Positions 46,308 to 58,088 are shown, counted from the first letter of the stretch. The stretch: 64,000 nt of DNA from Amphibalanus amphitrite (GCF_019059575.1 NW_024881705.1:62001-126000); one strand, 5' to 3'. The notes: generated from the letters alone by a model not told the origin. Numbers and translations are program-made.

Positions 46308-47030
46308 CTAAGCGACACCCAGCAGCAAAGCTCCAAATTTAGGTGAGACATGCTCGTAAATCAATGAATGGATTTCTGCCTTGAGCCAGTCCTCCACTAC
46401 ATGTTTCTTTTTCTCCCACCAGACCGTGGTGAGCTGTTTAGCGTACTCCTTGGACGGCGATCCCAGAAACTGGTCGAGCGCTCCCAGCAGACCGTCCAGC
46501 CGCACCTCCACCTCGATGTCCGGCAGGCTGACGGCTATGCTGGTGTCTCGAGGGATGACAGTCCACTTCTTGTTCTTAAACTGCAGGTCCAGTAAAGTCT
46601 CCAGCCTTGCGTACGGCCTGATCAGCTCAATATGAGGCCGCCCCGTTAGGGAAAAGCATGTCAATTTGCCGAAAAAATGCGTACAGTGACGAATCTGCCC
46701 ACGAGCAGTGAGGTTTAGTGACGGCCAAGTGACATTAAACTCAAGCCTGAGGGCAGAGCTTTTGGCATCGACGATCCTTAGGTGGTGAATTTCGTACCCA
46801 GAAAGACCATTCACCCGAGTCTCATTAATCCACCAGTCGACACTCGATTTGTTCACTTGGCTCATGTTCTTCAGGTGGACGGGTTCATACTTTCTCTTGA
46901 TCATGTCGCGCCCCGTCTCCAGCAGGTTTGTGAGACACCTGCCCAGCGACTCGGGACTGGAGATGATGCATCCATCGCTGAAGCAGACGACCGAAAACAT
47001 CACCACGATCACAGTTACACGGCTCGCCAT
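46308..47030 (-). CDS. Secreted TULIP/JHBP-like protein, intronless
   Basis: 240 residues from the ATG at 47030, chosen over an upstream in-frame Met at 47114 because it has an excellent Kozak context (GCCGCCATGG) and opens directly on a signal peptide, MASRVTVIVVMFSVVCFSDG. The mature part has ETRVNGLSGYEIHHLRIVD, then alternating strands (ALRLEFNVTWPSLNLTARGQ). This is the layout of arthropod juvenile-hormone-binding/takeout and mite group-7-allergen-like proteins, a TULIP fold that binds lipids. Likely N-glycosylation sites include NMS, NKS, NET, NVT and NLT. The cysteines are few. It sits between genes B and C. The family call rests on pattern, not on a strong signature, so treat the ligand and role as unknown. 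Confidence 0.65.
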   Translation of the reverse strand: MASRVTVIVVMFSVVCFSDGCIISSPESLGRCLTNLLETGRDMIKRKYEPVHLKNMSQVNKSSVDWWINETRVNGLSGYEIHHLRIVDAKSSALRLEFNVTWPSLNLTARGQIRHCTHFFGKLTCFSLTGRPHIELIRPYARLETLLDLQFKNKKWTVIPRDTSIAVSLPDIEVEVRLDGLLGALDQFLGSPSKEYAKQLTTVWWEKKKHVVEDWLKAEIHSLIYEHVSPKFGALLLGVA

Positions 47031-47114
47031 GGCGGCACGCACTCCGGACCGGGCAGCGGCGCACGACACAGAGATGGCTCCGGCGTGGTGTCGGCGCCGC
47101 GTCCGGCCCCTCAA

Positions 47115-47719
47115 CTGGTCAGACTAAATGTCAGCAGAGCTTCACCGTGTTCACGACAGACAACGGAGCGACGCAAAGGTCACAGAGTGAGCGCAATGAC
47201 CTTTGGTCACTGTGTGAGCTAGTGAACGTGACGCGGCAGCCACGCCGCTCGTGGCCCGAACACGTGGGGTTTGTAGAACCTAAAAATAAGGATCTTGGCT
47301 TTCGCTGTTCTTTTGTGTAAGTAAATGAGGCGGGTTCCCCTGATTGGTATTGTATCTTACAATAGTGAATGAACTAAAGAGGCAAGTGCATTTTTGTAAG
47401 GTATATTTTGTTGCATGCAAACACAGTCTACGACACATAAATCCGAAAAAGATCAACAAATAGCAATAACAACGCTCCAAGCCCCAATGGATATCAACAA
47501 GAACAAACAACAAAAGGGACGAATCACGATCAGTAGCAAAAACAAACAGGTTTCAAGGAAAACAGCTCACTCGTCAACTTCGGCATGTCAGTAGCTGATT
47601 GCAGCAGTCACAATTGCATAGCTTGCCTGTCCTGTGATCCTAGCTCAGTTTCAAAGCACTGCTGATGGGTGGCACACTCCTGTCACCGACGTTTACTCCC
47701 GCCACCGTGTAGCCCTTCC
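47115..47719. other. Intergenic between the TULIP-like gene and gene C
   Basis: Upstream DNA of the minus-strand TULIP-like gene and presumed 3' UTR of gene C. No gene recognised. Confidence 0.4.
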
Positions 47720-49963
47720 TCAGCTGCGTCCAAAGGATCGGGCGGGGGCCGGGACGGTCGCGGTGACAGTCGGAGTGGTGAGAGTGACCGTCGGTGACGG
47801 GTTGATGGCCGTCACCGGGCTGGTGCACACGCGGTTGGTGCACACCAGACCGGCGGCGCACTGTACGTTCTGTCCCGAGAGGCAGGCACCGTTCAGCGGC
47901 ACGTTGGCCGTCAGACAGGCGCCCTCGAGGGAGCAGAACTGTCCCAGAGTGCAGCCGCCGAGTGTGCCGGCCGGCAGTCCGGCGCGGCACTGGACGCAGG
48001 TGTCGGACACGCTGCTGCACACACCGCTCTGACAATCGGCGTCTCCCACACAGGAGTCACCCAGGACAGACTTGGCCACGCACATGCCGAGGGTGTTGTC
48101 GCAGCGCTGACCGCTCAAACAGTCCGTGTTGAACAGGCACTGCACGCACTTGTTGGTGACGGGACTGCACGTCAGACTCGGCAGACACTGTTCGGTGGTG
48201 GAGCAGATCTGTCCGGCACGACCCAGAGGCGTGCACGCGCCGTCCACGAGGTCGCAGAAGTGCGTGGTGCTGTCACAGTCTTGCACCCGGCTGCACTGCA
48301 CACATCTGTTCTTGGGCCCGCATTTGTTGGACAAGCACTGGTTGTCGGACGTGCAGACGTCCCTGAACATCCCCTTGCGCACACACTTGAGGTCGGCGCT
48401 GCAGAAACTGTTGTCAGGGCAGCCCAGCGAGTTGACGCAGTCGACACACTGCTGTGTTTTGCTATCACAGATTCTGGACACGCACTGGCTGTTCTCAGAA
48501 CATTTGTAGCCGTATCTGAGGAGGGACTTGCACCGGCCCTTGTCGCAGAACTCACCGGCGTTCTTGCAGTCGCTGTGGTGGGCGCAGTCGGCGCAGAGGC
48601 CTTGCCAGCAGATGTGAGACTTGCACTGGAAGCTGAGCCAGCAGCTGTCTCCCGTTTTACCCGGGGACTTACAGTGTCCGTGGTCGCAGAACTGTCCGGC
48701 CGCGCACGGCTTCCACTGGGAGCACTCGGCGCACTTTCCCTGCAGGCAGCTGTTGGACTGGCAGCTCTCGGCCACCGAGCACGGCATCCACTCGGGCACG
48801 AAGGGCGTGCACTTTCCTGCGGAGCAGTACTGGCCATCGGGACACGCCGAGTACTTGGTGCACTTCACGACGTCGTCCTGCCAGATGTCCACGCAGCGGT
48901 TGTGCTCGCACCGCCTCTGGTAGGTACGACTGTGCCGGCCACCAGCGGAGCAGTGCTCGTCAGTTATGCACTGGACGCAGTTGTATGAGAAGCAGTAGGA
49001 GCCCTTGGGACACTGGTAATCAGTCTTGCATCCGTCGCTGCCGTGGTGGATGACAGGAGTGGCTGGCTGAGGATGTACTGGCTTCGGATGTGCTGTTTGC
49101 GCGTACACGGGTTTTGAAGGGGCTGGCTGCGCGTACACGGGCTGTGAAGGGGCTGGCTGCACATAAACAGGCTTCGGAGGAGCCGGCTGCACATAAACAG
49201 GCTTCGGCTGCACTGGCTGCACGAGCGTCGGCTTCGTCTCTATAACTGGCTGCACGATTATCCGCTTCGGCTTGGGCTGTGCTGGCTTCACGACAATGAC
49301 GGGGCTGATATGAATTGGCCTGTGAACATTCTGCACGTGGGGGACAGGCACATCAACGACCTTCTTTTCCTGCTTCAGTCCTAGGAGGCTCAAAAAGTTG
49401 GCGAAGAAGCGTCCCTTGCGTTCGCCAGAGGTGGTCTCTTCTCCATCCTTGGCGACCTCGGAGGGCCCCTGATCGACCACGGGGGCGGGCTGGTCGGCAG
49501 ATGAGGCCGCGGCAGCACTGCCAGCGGCAGCCACCACCTGAGAAAGGAAAAGGCAGGGGTTAGTTGTTTTCTTTATTCGTAAATGAATGAAATTAGAGCC
49601 ATACTTGTCGTAAAACTCAGGGAACAACCAACAAATAGCAGAGTGAATCGATAAACATTTATGTTTATTGTCAATCTTTTTTGTTTGTTTGTTTTTTTTT
49701 TTGCCGAAATAAAATGGCATATTGTCATATTAAACGTAGTCTGAAAACTGTACAGAAATGCAGTACGACAAATCGATTAAGCGCTACCTCTGCGACAGGT
49801 AAATAAAGTCGGAAGCGCATGAAAGCCTACAGTGTGCTGCAAAATGAACTATTATACACATAGATCACACAATAAGCACCGTAACGACCAAATGAAACGG
49901 AATGCTGCAAACTTTGATTTAGTCACTCACCAGCACTAGGCAAAGAAGCTGGAAGGGCTTCAT
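47720..49963 (-). CDS. Gene C: secreted cysteine-rich protein, paralogue of B
   Basis: Two minus-strand exons: 49931-49963 (MKPFQLLCLVL, then GTGAGT) and 47720-49537, phase 0, giving about 616 residues. The signal peptide spans the intron (VVAAAGSAAAASS). Next come DQPAPVVDQGPSEVAKDGEE and RKGRFFANFL, identical to gene A, then a Pro-rich repeat (QPAPPKPVYV, QPAPSQPVYA, QTAHPKPVHP). About 420 residues of tandem cysteine modules follow, nearly identical to B at first (TDYQCPKGSYCFSYNC, YSACPDGQYCSAGKC) and more diverged later, and the end is ARSFGRS, matching ARSFGRR in B. It is oriented opposite to B. The role is unknown; it is probably extracellular. Confidence 0.87.
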
Positions 49964-50513
49964 GTTGCTGCTGCACTGGGAGTCAGTGCGATGAATGATC
50001 CAGCTCTCCTCGGAGAACGCTTTATACCCAGTTCAAATCAGCCGTACCCACTTTCAAAACCAGAACCGCCGCAATCAGTAACAGAAACGGAAGCTAAGCA
50101 GCGGAAGCCTCTTTGCGTGATGCGTTAAACGGCTTAGCAGTGGATGAGAAGAAAACGGTGCTGGTGGTCACGCACCTTAGGGGGTACGTGGGTAGGTCAG
50201 GCCGTGTTGGGGGCTCACACCCCGAGATTGCGCTAGTTGCTGAAGTCGGTCGTGTCTCTATGTACTTTCGATGAAGGTGGCGGCGGTCTTGCCTGAGAGT
50301 GGTCAAAGCAAGAGATGGGTGAGTTTATGCATACTGATACATCTTTGGATTAAATATTGCTTTCGCTGCTCCAGCTTTGAAGAAAATAAAGCCAGTTACT
50401 GGTGCAATTGCTCCATAAACCATCAGTTACAATTTGAAATTCATTCCAAGCGACTTTCACAATACTGATACGAAATATATGCTTTTTATTTCTCGCTTAC
50501 CATATAGCTTCGT
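49964..50513. other. Upstream region of gene C
   Basis: Holds the gene C TATA box, then no recognised gene up to the TTAA-flanked element. Confidence 0.4.
50021..50026 (-). promoter_or_regulatory. TATA box of gene C
   Basis: TATAAA on the minus strand, 63 bp before the ATG at 49963, matching the spacing in A and B. Confidence 0.75.
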
Positions 50514-50517
50514 TTAA

Positions 50518-51544
50518 CCCTCGCCGGCCGAGGGGGGGGGCGGGTGCCGCCCCCCCCATAGGTTTTTTTCGCGATAGCTCCGAACACGCTGGCGATAGAG
50601 AGCTGAAACTTGGCATACCTGACCTTGGATCCAAGCCGCATCTTTTGACACCAACCGCATTTTTGGGTCAAGTCAGGTCACTGACCTATGACGTCATAAG
50701 TGAACCTCTGCACGGTCTTCAGATGTCGCAACTTCGCAACGCCCTCACTGCCAGAGAAGATGTCACAGGGAAATGAAACTTGCAGGATCTAGTATCCATT
50801 ATGAGTCCCACAACTTGTAAATCTCGGATTTTTCCTAAAGGTCATATGAGGTCAGGTCATTTTCGTGACCTCACCATTATAAGTCAATGGGGAAAAATGA
50901 AAACTGCTATTCTGGCGCCGGGAACGATCTTCAACTATCTCAAGCACACAGAATCGTGATTTCATGCACTCCTTGCAAGGTTAGATGCGTCACTTTTGCA
51001 ATGTTGACCTTGCGTGACGTCATTTATGACGTCATCAAGGTCATATTAGTTTTTCGTCAATAACTCTTGATCAAATTGAGCTAGCGAGTCGGGAAAGCCA
51101 CCAATGGACTCAGGAAGACCTGCCGAATCGAATGATATGCGACATGACCTCTTTCGACCAACTTCGTGACCTGGGGGTGCTGACCTGACCTTGACCTGAG
51201 GTCAACACCCCAAGTTGACCTGACCCGGACAAAAAGTATATCATTCGACGCGCCTGAGCGAGAAGAACACGATGCTGCCAAAATCGGCGCTCTGCGGCCG
51301 TTTTTTGCGAAGTTATTCACCAAAAACTGAACCGTACCTTGGGGCACTTGACCTGACCTCAGAGGTCACCGGTTGACCTAGGTCCTTAAAATCGGGTACC
51401 AATCTCTGCGTCTTGTAACGGCGCACACGCTCGTTTTTTCCGCGACGCGCTAGCTCCACCAGGGGCGAAACGGCGAGGGGGGTCGTACCCGCCCCCTCCC
51501 CCTCGGCCGGCGCGTATGTAGAAAACCAATAGGTCCGGCGAGGG
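50518..51544 (+). mobile_element. TTAA-flanked non-autonomous element 1 (piggyBac-like ends)
   Basis: TTAA (50514-50517) then CCCTCGCCGG at the left; CCGGCGAGGG then TTAA (51545-51548) at the right. CCC..GGG ends with TTAA duplication fit piggyBac-type insertion. Inside the left end come CGCCGGCCGAGGGGG, a G-run/C-run hairpin, and a TTTTTTCGCGATAGCTCCGA arm. Before the right end an extra inverted copy of the terminal repeat (CCTCGGCCGGCG) precedes the true end by about 35 bp. The interior holds many AGGTCA/TGACCT hexamers. Non-coding, 1027 bp. Related copies: 40350-42320, 55670-56160 (inverted), and more distantly the other elements. Confidence 0.82.
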
Positions 51545-51548
51545 TTAA

Positions 51549-53429
51549 CCCTATTAGTGGCAGGGGGGGGGGGGTGTTTTTATCCACCCCTCAGGTTTTT
51601 CGGGAATATCTCCGAAACCGCTGAAGCTACGATGCTGAAATTTTCTGACTTTTCCTAAAACTAAATTGGGCACATTCCCTGAAAATTTCAAGTTCATAAC
51701 TTTACCAGGGGCGGCTCCAGAGCACTGGGAATTGGGGGTCCTATTCGTGAAGCGAGTCATTTGGGCGAAGATCACGATGCTGCACCAGTTTTACGAACAG
51801 TGAATGAAAGGTATCATGTGATAACATATACAGTTATTGTGCATCCTCTTTTGACACGTTTTTGCTATAATAGGCGGATCCAGGCGTCCAAAAAGGGGGG
51901 TTATGTTTTACCTCCCAACATAGGTGCCCTGACACCGCCTATGCATGACCAATACAATTGTAGTCGTTCTCTCATAAGAAAATTGTAACATAACAAGACC
52001 ATTACCACCCTTTTTAGAAACAGTACCAACAAAAACCTTATTAACTATACTTTTTGTGTACCCCCAATCTCAATGATCTGTATCCGCCTATGATTTTTAA
52101 AAATGCATATTTTTAGGATCCATGTGAATTCCTGGTTCATTCTCTATCGATCGGCAAAAGTTGCGTTAAAGGGAGATAATGAGCTTTCTTTTTTCTTAAA
52201 TAAAAATTACTCGACATCTATACTATTTCTACTGTAGTTTCTATAAAATATGAAAATTTCCTAGCACATTTTCGTATGTGAAAAAGGTTTTTATTTTTGC
52301 AAAAAAGAAGCAGTACTTGCAGTACTTGTAACACCCACCGAAATGCGTTGTCCTTCTCTATAAAAAAGTCGCAGTATATGGCGCTTTTGTTTCAAACAGC
52401 GACGCTTGGGTTTTTGTTTATGTTATCGCCTTGTCGTTGCTTGGTTGTAAGGATTCTAATTTGAATTAGAGTTAATTCGGTTTAGAATTAATTAGATTCT
52501 AATTCGGGGGTACATAGTGCCTACTCTTCTTTGTTTCCAACATTATTTTGCGCCACAAATGAACGGCATGCGCCAGAAACGCAGCCAAATCTTGCGAATG
52601 CGACTACGAAATTCATTATTTTGGCCTCAGAGCCTGAAGCGAAAAATACAAGCATATTTATTTCAAAAATACTTCAGGTTTGTCGAACGGTGTTATGAGA
52701 ATTTTGATAACAGTACTGCATAAGTTTTTCAGTGATGCCGCAAAAGTGTTGTATCTATCTTCTTTTATTGTGCAGTCGGCGGGACCGATTCAAAATTGAG
52801 TCGTTGCTACTAAAATAGCAGCATATGGCGACAGATGATGAACAGGAAAAATAGTTGCGTAAATTTAGACATAAACCACCCCCAAACCATGAATATCTTT
52901 TGAAGGCACTATAGACGACCATTAACTAACTAGATGTGATGAAGATCAAATGTAATGAATACGCTCATTTTACAAAATTACATGCCAAAAAGTGATGTAA
53001 GTACTTATTCAACGGTCATTTTCAGCGCTCCCCGCTAACGTGACTTCAAGTTGAGATATTTGCGGCAAGGTACCGAATTGAGCAAAATGGTTTTAATTGA
53101 CATTATAACTTGTTGTGTTTTGTCAGAAAATGGTCCTAACTCAGATTTTGTGGAAAAAGGTCATAATCTCCCTTTAAGATTAGTTCAGAAACCTGGCCGT
53201 GATAAACAGTCTAAAATGTATCTGCAATTTGCCCGTTTTTACCCCCCTCTACCCCCCTATTGACATTTTTCAATTTTTATTTTTTATAAATGTAGATCAC
53301 GTTGAGCGAAATCGAATGCCGTTTGAATTTTGAAAATCGGCCCGTTAGATCTCGAGATATCAAGGAGGGGGGTCGTAAACAGCCCCCCTGCCACTAATAG
53401 GGGTAGCCAGGAGCCTGCCACTAATAGGG
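51549..53429 (+). mobile_element. TTAA-flanked non-autonomous element 2, abutting element 1
   Basis: CCCTATTAGTGGCAGG follows TTAA at 51545-51548, and CCTGCCACTAATAGGG precedes TTAA at 53430-53433, a perfect 16-bp inverted repeat. The left TTAA is shared with element 1. It has the same plan: a G-run/C-run hairpin, GGTTTTTCGGGAATATCTCC, and a right arm ATCGGCCCGTTAGATCTCGA before GGGGGGTCGTAAACAGCCCC. An extra copy of the terminal repeat (CTGCCACTAATAGGGG) lies 26 bp before the true end. It is longer than its relatives (1881 bp). A TAGGCGGAT-ended segment at about 51870-52092 may be a nested insertion. Confidence 0.82.
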
Positions 53430-53433
53430 TTAA

Positions 53434-54477
53434 GGGCTAGATGGCTAAAAAAATCAGTCATCCTACGAACCGAACGCTTTTTATTTTGAAGTCGATCGGC
53501 GCTAGTAAACGAACAATGTTTAACGGGAATGTTCCGCTTTAACCCTCGCCGATTCTACATATTCGTTTTCCACACGGCACACACATTCCGGCCGAGGGCT
53601 ATAGGTGGCAAGTTTGTTTGTTTATCGTTTGTTTATGGTAATGGACATGACATACTACGTAAATTACGATATAGTACGATATAGTACGACGGATTGTATT
53701 TAAACGTTTGAAGGATTGTTATTGCAATTACAGATTACTAACTATAGTTCGTTTTTCTTAAGTTCGACCCTCACTGTAATCGTCTCTTTGAACACAGCAC
53801 GAGAATTGCTAGCTGAATTACTTAGAAAACTGGCTGGCGCACATTGATTTCACAGACGATTAATTTTACTCAAAATTATTTCTTCCTGGCTCTTATTTCC
53901 CAGACTCCTAGCTCGTAGTTACCTTTACATACAACCCCACAGGGACAGACATCTTGTCAGAAATTATAACTGAACTGATCAATAGATCGTACGGCGTTTA
54001 ACAGAACGGTATATCATCGGTGTTTAAAACTCATTTGGAAAATATTATTCATGTCTGCAGTACAATGTGCGCTAACCAGTTTTCCTAGTAATTTAGCTAG
54101 CAATTCTCGTGCTATGTTCAAAAAGATGTTTACAGTGAGGGTCGAACTTAGAAAAAACGAACTATAGTGCGACGGAAAATAAAGTTGAATTGCTGCGAAA
54201 ACATTTGAATTTATTATAAGGCACCTCAAGTCGAACCCCCTCTCACCGTTTCACGCCTTATTGAACTGGAGCCACGCAGTAAGACGAGCGAATGCGCCAT
54301 TACGAGACGCAGCGACTGGTATCCGACTTTAAGGTCTCAGGTCAATCGGTGACCTTTGAGGTAAAGCAAAATGCCTCCAAGGTAGAGGCTTTTCTTTTGA
54401 TGAATAGCCTCGTCAAAAGTGGTCACAGAGCCGCGGTTTCGGCACCATCCTGTTTGACATGATCAAGCGCGTCAAAT
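53434..54477. other. Region without a recognised gene
   Basis: AT-rich. Two segments form an inverted repeat: about 53745-53835 (CTATAGTTCGTTTTTCTTAAGTTCGACCCTCACTGTAA and on) and about 54055-54170, which reads as its complement. This makes a foldback structure of about 420 bp, likely another MITE. No gene. Confidence 0.5.
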
Positions 54478-55656
54478 GATTACGGAACGAGCGAAGCGAG
54501 CGAGTCTCGTAGAATAACGGAAATTTCTGAGTATGAGCGGCCGGCCGGCCGGCCGTGGTCACGATCTGCGACCGGGAAGTTGGCAGTTGGCACCCACTAG
54601 GTAATGCATATCCATGTGCCAGAGTTGGGGTGCTGATGCACGTGTGCACGTGCAGGGGTCGCTTCCAGATCTCGAGAACGGCTGGACCGTTTACGCTCAA
54701 GTTTGGTACACGGTTAGGGACCAGTTAGTAGGGTGCAGTGCACAAGTCAGTTGGGAGTTGGGACCCATTTTGCACGTGCGCACGTGCAGGGTGCCGCTTC
54801 CAGATCTCGAGAACGGCTAGGCCGATTGTGCTCAAATTTGGCACATCGCTAGAGACCGGTTAGTAGGGTGCCATGCACAAGTCAGTTGGGAGTACCCCCT
54901 CGAAATTTCGCACGTGCAAGGCCCACCCTCTCACTCGCTCCGTTAGTCGCCCCAAAAGGCGTTATACTGGTTACGGAGCGAGCGAAGCGAGCGGAGTCTT
55001 AGGTAGAATAACGGAAATTTCTGAGTATGAGCGGCCGGCCGGCCGTGGTCACGATTCTGCGACGCTTATATCTCAGCAACCACTTGACCGATTTACATGC
55101 GGTAATTTTTGTAGGGTAGCTTCATTCCTTCTACCAAGTATTGGACTATTCTCGATGCATGTGGGTGACCCCTTATGCACGTGCCACGTGCAAAACGAAG
55201 AGGTGTCACTTTTGTTATAGTTGCAATATCTCGGTAACTACCCGGCCGATTGCGCTGAAAGTTGGCATGTAGATAGGCAACCACTAGGCAATGCATATCC
55301 ATGTGCCAGAGTTGGGGTGCTGCTGCACGTGCGCACGTGCAGGGGTTGATTCCAGATCTCGAGAACGGCTCGACCGATTGCGCTCAAATTTGGTACACGG
55401 TTACGGAGCAGTTAGTAGGGTGCCGTGCACAAGTCAGTTGGGACCCATTTTGCACGTGCGCACGTGCAGGGTGCCGCTTCCAGATATCGAGAACGGCTGA
55501 GCCGATTGTGCTCAAATTTGGCACATCGCTAGAGACCGGTTAGTAGGGTGCCGTGCACAAGTCAGTTGGAGGTACCCCCTCGCAATTTCGCACGTGCAAG
55601 GCCCACCCTCTCGCTCGCTCCTTTATTCACCCCAAAAGGCGTTATACTGGTATACT
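54478..55656 (-). repeat. GC-rich dispersed repeat, two inverted units
   Basis: Reverse-complement copies of the 1812-4056 repeat. One unit, 54478-54971, is internally shortened; one, 54972-55656, is nearly full length. They keep the same terminal TTACGGAGCGAGCGAAGCGA, the GGCCGGCC run, the GCACGTGCGCACGTGC palindromes and the AAAAGGCGTTATACTGG end. Tandem pairing occurs at both locations, so the dimer may be the unit that spreads. Confidence 0.75.
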
Positions 55657-55669
55657 TTATGTTTAGGGC

Positions 55670-56160
55670 AGGTCAACTGAAGTGTTGACCCAAGATTAAG
55701 GTAAGGTTACAGCATCGTCACAAAACTGGTCGAAGGAAATCATATGGAATGTTATTAGATTTGGCAGATCTTCTTGAGTCCATTGGTGACTTTTCTGACT
55801 CGTTAGCTTTATAGTTGATCGATAGTTATTGGGAAAAACCTCGATGGCCTTAGTGACATAATAAATAACGTCACCTAGGTCAACAATGTAAGCGCTAAGT
55901 ATCGGTGTTTGCCAAGAGTGTATGAAATCACGAGTTTATGTGCTTGAGATAATCCTCGATCATTTTGACGTCAGAATGGCACTTTTCAATTTCCCTTGAA
56001 TGAGAGATTACGGACCGATCATGACTTCAGATGATTTTAAGAATAATATGCGATTACAAGTTTGGTGGCACGTCAGAGTCAGTCAGTGAACTGACCTGAC
56101 CTGAAAATGCGGCTGGCGTCACAAGATCTGGCTGAAATGAAAGGTGTGCCAACTTCCATC
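55670..56160 (-). repeat. Inverted fragment of the 50.5-kb element family
   Basis: Read on the minus strand, it follows the interior of element 1: CACACCTTTCATTTCAGCCA, the TTGTGACGCCAGCCGCATTT block, the CAAGCACATAAACTCGTGATT block and ACCTGACCTGA-type motifs. Neither terminal repeat is visible, so this is a truncated copy. Confidence 0.6.
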
Positions 56161-57804
56161 TCATTATATTCATTTTTTTATTTTTATCACTTTGTTCTTA
56201 AAGGGACTATCCCACCTTCTAAAATGTTGTTAAAACCAGTTAAATTGTGCCCGACTTTATAGATTGGATGACCAGGAACACGGTTCTGGCATTTATTTTT
56301 CATTAAACATCTTAGGCTTCCCATATTCCAAACACAAACTTTCAAATATGTGATGTCACAGTCCAACATTACTTCCTTCCCCAGGCCACATTACTGTCAT
56401 AAAGCTGATTCTTTTTACTCTGTAGGCACCACAACAAAGTTCAGACCAAGTTTTAAGCGATTTTTCAACGAACAAACCCATTTAAATCAGAATGACTAAA
56501 CGAGGTGACGTCACACTAACGGTCGCTCCATGTTGAAGATAGGGCCTTGTACAAGGCCCATTTTCAAATGAAGGGAACGAATTTCTTCAACACCAAGAGG
56601 CCGCGGGGGTTGCAACCTAGATAGATAGTGGTTTCTGAGCCTCGCCGCAAACTTGGCTATCTCAACTCAAACCCCAGGTTAAAGGTGGGATAGTCCCTTT
56701 AATTGCCCAAAACATTGATTCGTTTAATAACAAAAAGAATGTAAGAGCCTTTGGCTGAGACGCCCGGGGACGGCGTCCCGCACAACGGTGTGGGCTCATC
56801 ACTTGAGGTAACCACCGGTAGGTAGCGGGCACGATGAACAGTTATTTCTCAGGTAGCGTCTTGGTCTAACCGGCAGGAGTTCATTAAGAATAATTACAAA
56901 AAGACGTGAAAACTCACTGCACATAAATAGCGTCGCCTAATCGTTCATTACTGCAATACTGCATACGCCTCACTGAGCCAGTCGTGGGAAGAGCGGTCGG
57001 ATGACTCTCACGGCTTGTGACCTTAAGCTTAGGTGAATATCTATCTATACTACTCTCAATTCTCATTGCAATCCACATTCTGCTTGCACGGGGGGTGGGA
57101 GAACACAAATGACATTAAAAAGGACAAAGCACAATGGTCTTCCCTATCTAACAAAGACATTTTATTTTAGTGACCAGCGACTACGTAGCGATCAAACGAC
57201 GATGCTCTCCCATTCTAAGCTGACCCGACGGTCACCCCGGCAGGCTAAAGGCAAGGGCAATGCCTGTCAGGGCGTCCTGAGCACTACTCTGGGGTGACTG
57301 CATTGACGGCTGGGCATCCTGCCCAGGTACAGTGTGTTATGATGAAAAAATGAGCAGAAAGTACACGTGAGATGTTTGTCCGCAAAATAGACAGTAGATT
57401 GATAACAAATAGCCGTTTCCCATTTGTCCAGAGGTTGTGTCACTATGACTGATAACGCCGTCTGGTGGTCAGTAGGTGGCGCTTCGAGCGGCGGTCCCAC
57501 ATCGGTCCCACATCTGTCGGTTTTCTGGTCCGTCCGCTGACACCAGTCCCTCAGCCTGACCACCTTTGCACAACTGACAGACGAAGTGGTGTAGGAGAAT
57601 AACAGTCATCAGCTCTCTCGGAAACCATGCATCGTGAGTGAAAAATCATATCAATGAATAAAAAAAAATATCGCAGGGCAGTTTCATTCGAGGTCTACAT
57701 TACACTGTTCATGTAGGTGGGAGTTCGCTTTGAGATCAACTTATTTTCGTTGTGATTAGAGGTCATAGTGTGTCAGAACATAATACATCGTTCCGTCGTT
57801 TCCA
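56161..57804. other. Region without a recognised gene
   Basis: An inverted pair, AAAGGGACTATCCCACCTT at 56200 and AAGGTGGGATAGTCCCTTT at 56682, encloses about 500 bp, suggesting another terminal-inverted-repeat element (about 56200-56700). TTAA follows the right arm at 56699-56702; the left flank is TTAA at about 56196-56199, so TTAA duplication is likely. No gene recognised. Confidence 0.5.
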
Positions 57805-58088
57805 ACCTCAGGACATTCAAATTTTTCTCCTCCACACCTCAACCTCCTGTTACGGGCTGGACGGGCAACTTCATCCCAAGCGGGAATGCCCGTAAGAGCA
57901 CGCCCGTAGCCGGGTGCAGTGAGTACTTGGGGGGCTGGTCGGCCTGTCCTATGGGACGGGCTCAGCCCCGGCGACTCACCAGGGTGCTCGCCCATACCAA
58001 TGTCTCCTCCTAATTCCTCTCATCCCTCCGGCCCTGAAATGGTCTCGTCAGACCGAAAGAGCCAACTAAACCCTACAAACAAACAAAC
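57805..58088 (+). mobile_element. SINE/LINE 3'-end repeat with (CAAA)n tail, copy 2
   Basis: Homologous to 13771-14075 in the same orientation: CCTCAGGACATTCAAAT, GTAGCCGGGTGCAGTGAGTA, GACGGGCTCAGCCCCGGCGA, CCAATGTCTCCTCC, GAAATGGTCTCGTC, and an ACAAACAAACAAACG tail. It lacks about 20 bp present in copy 1 around the GCTGCTCCCTTGGAGCGG segment. Confidence 0.7.

Noticed and set aside
48172-48988. Frames of over 200 residues on both strands overlapping gene C
   Set aside because: Out-of-frame shadows of the cysteine-rich exon; the same shadows occur in gene B because the DNA is nearly identical.
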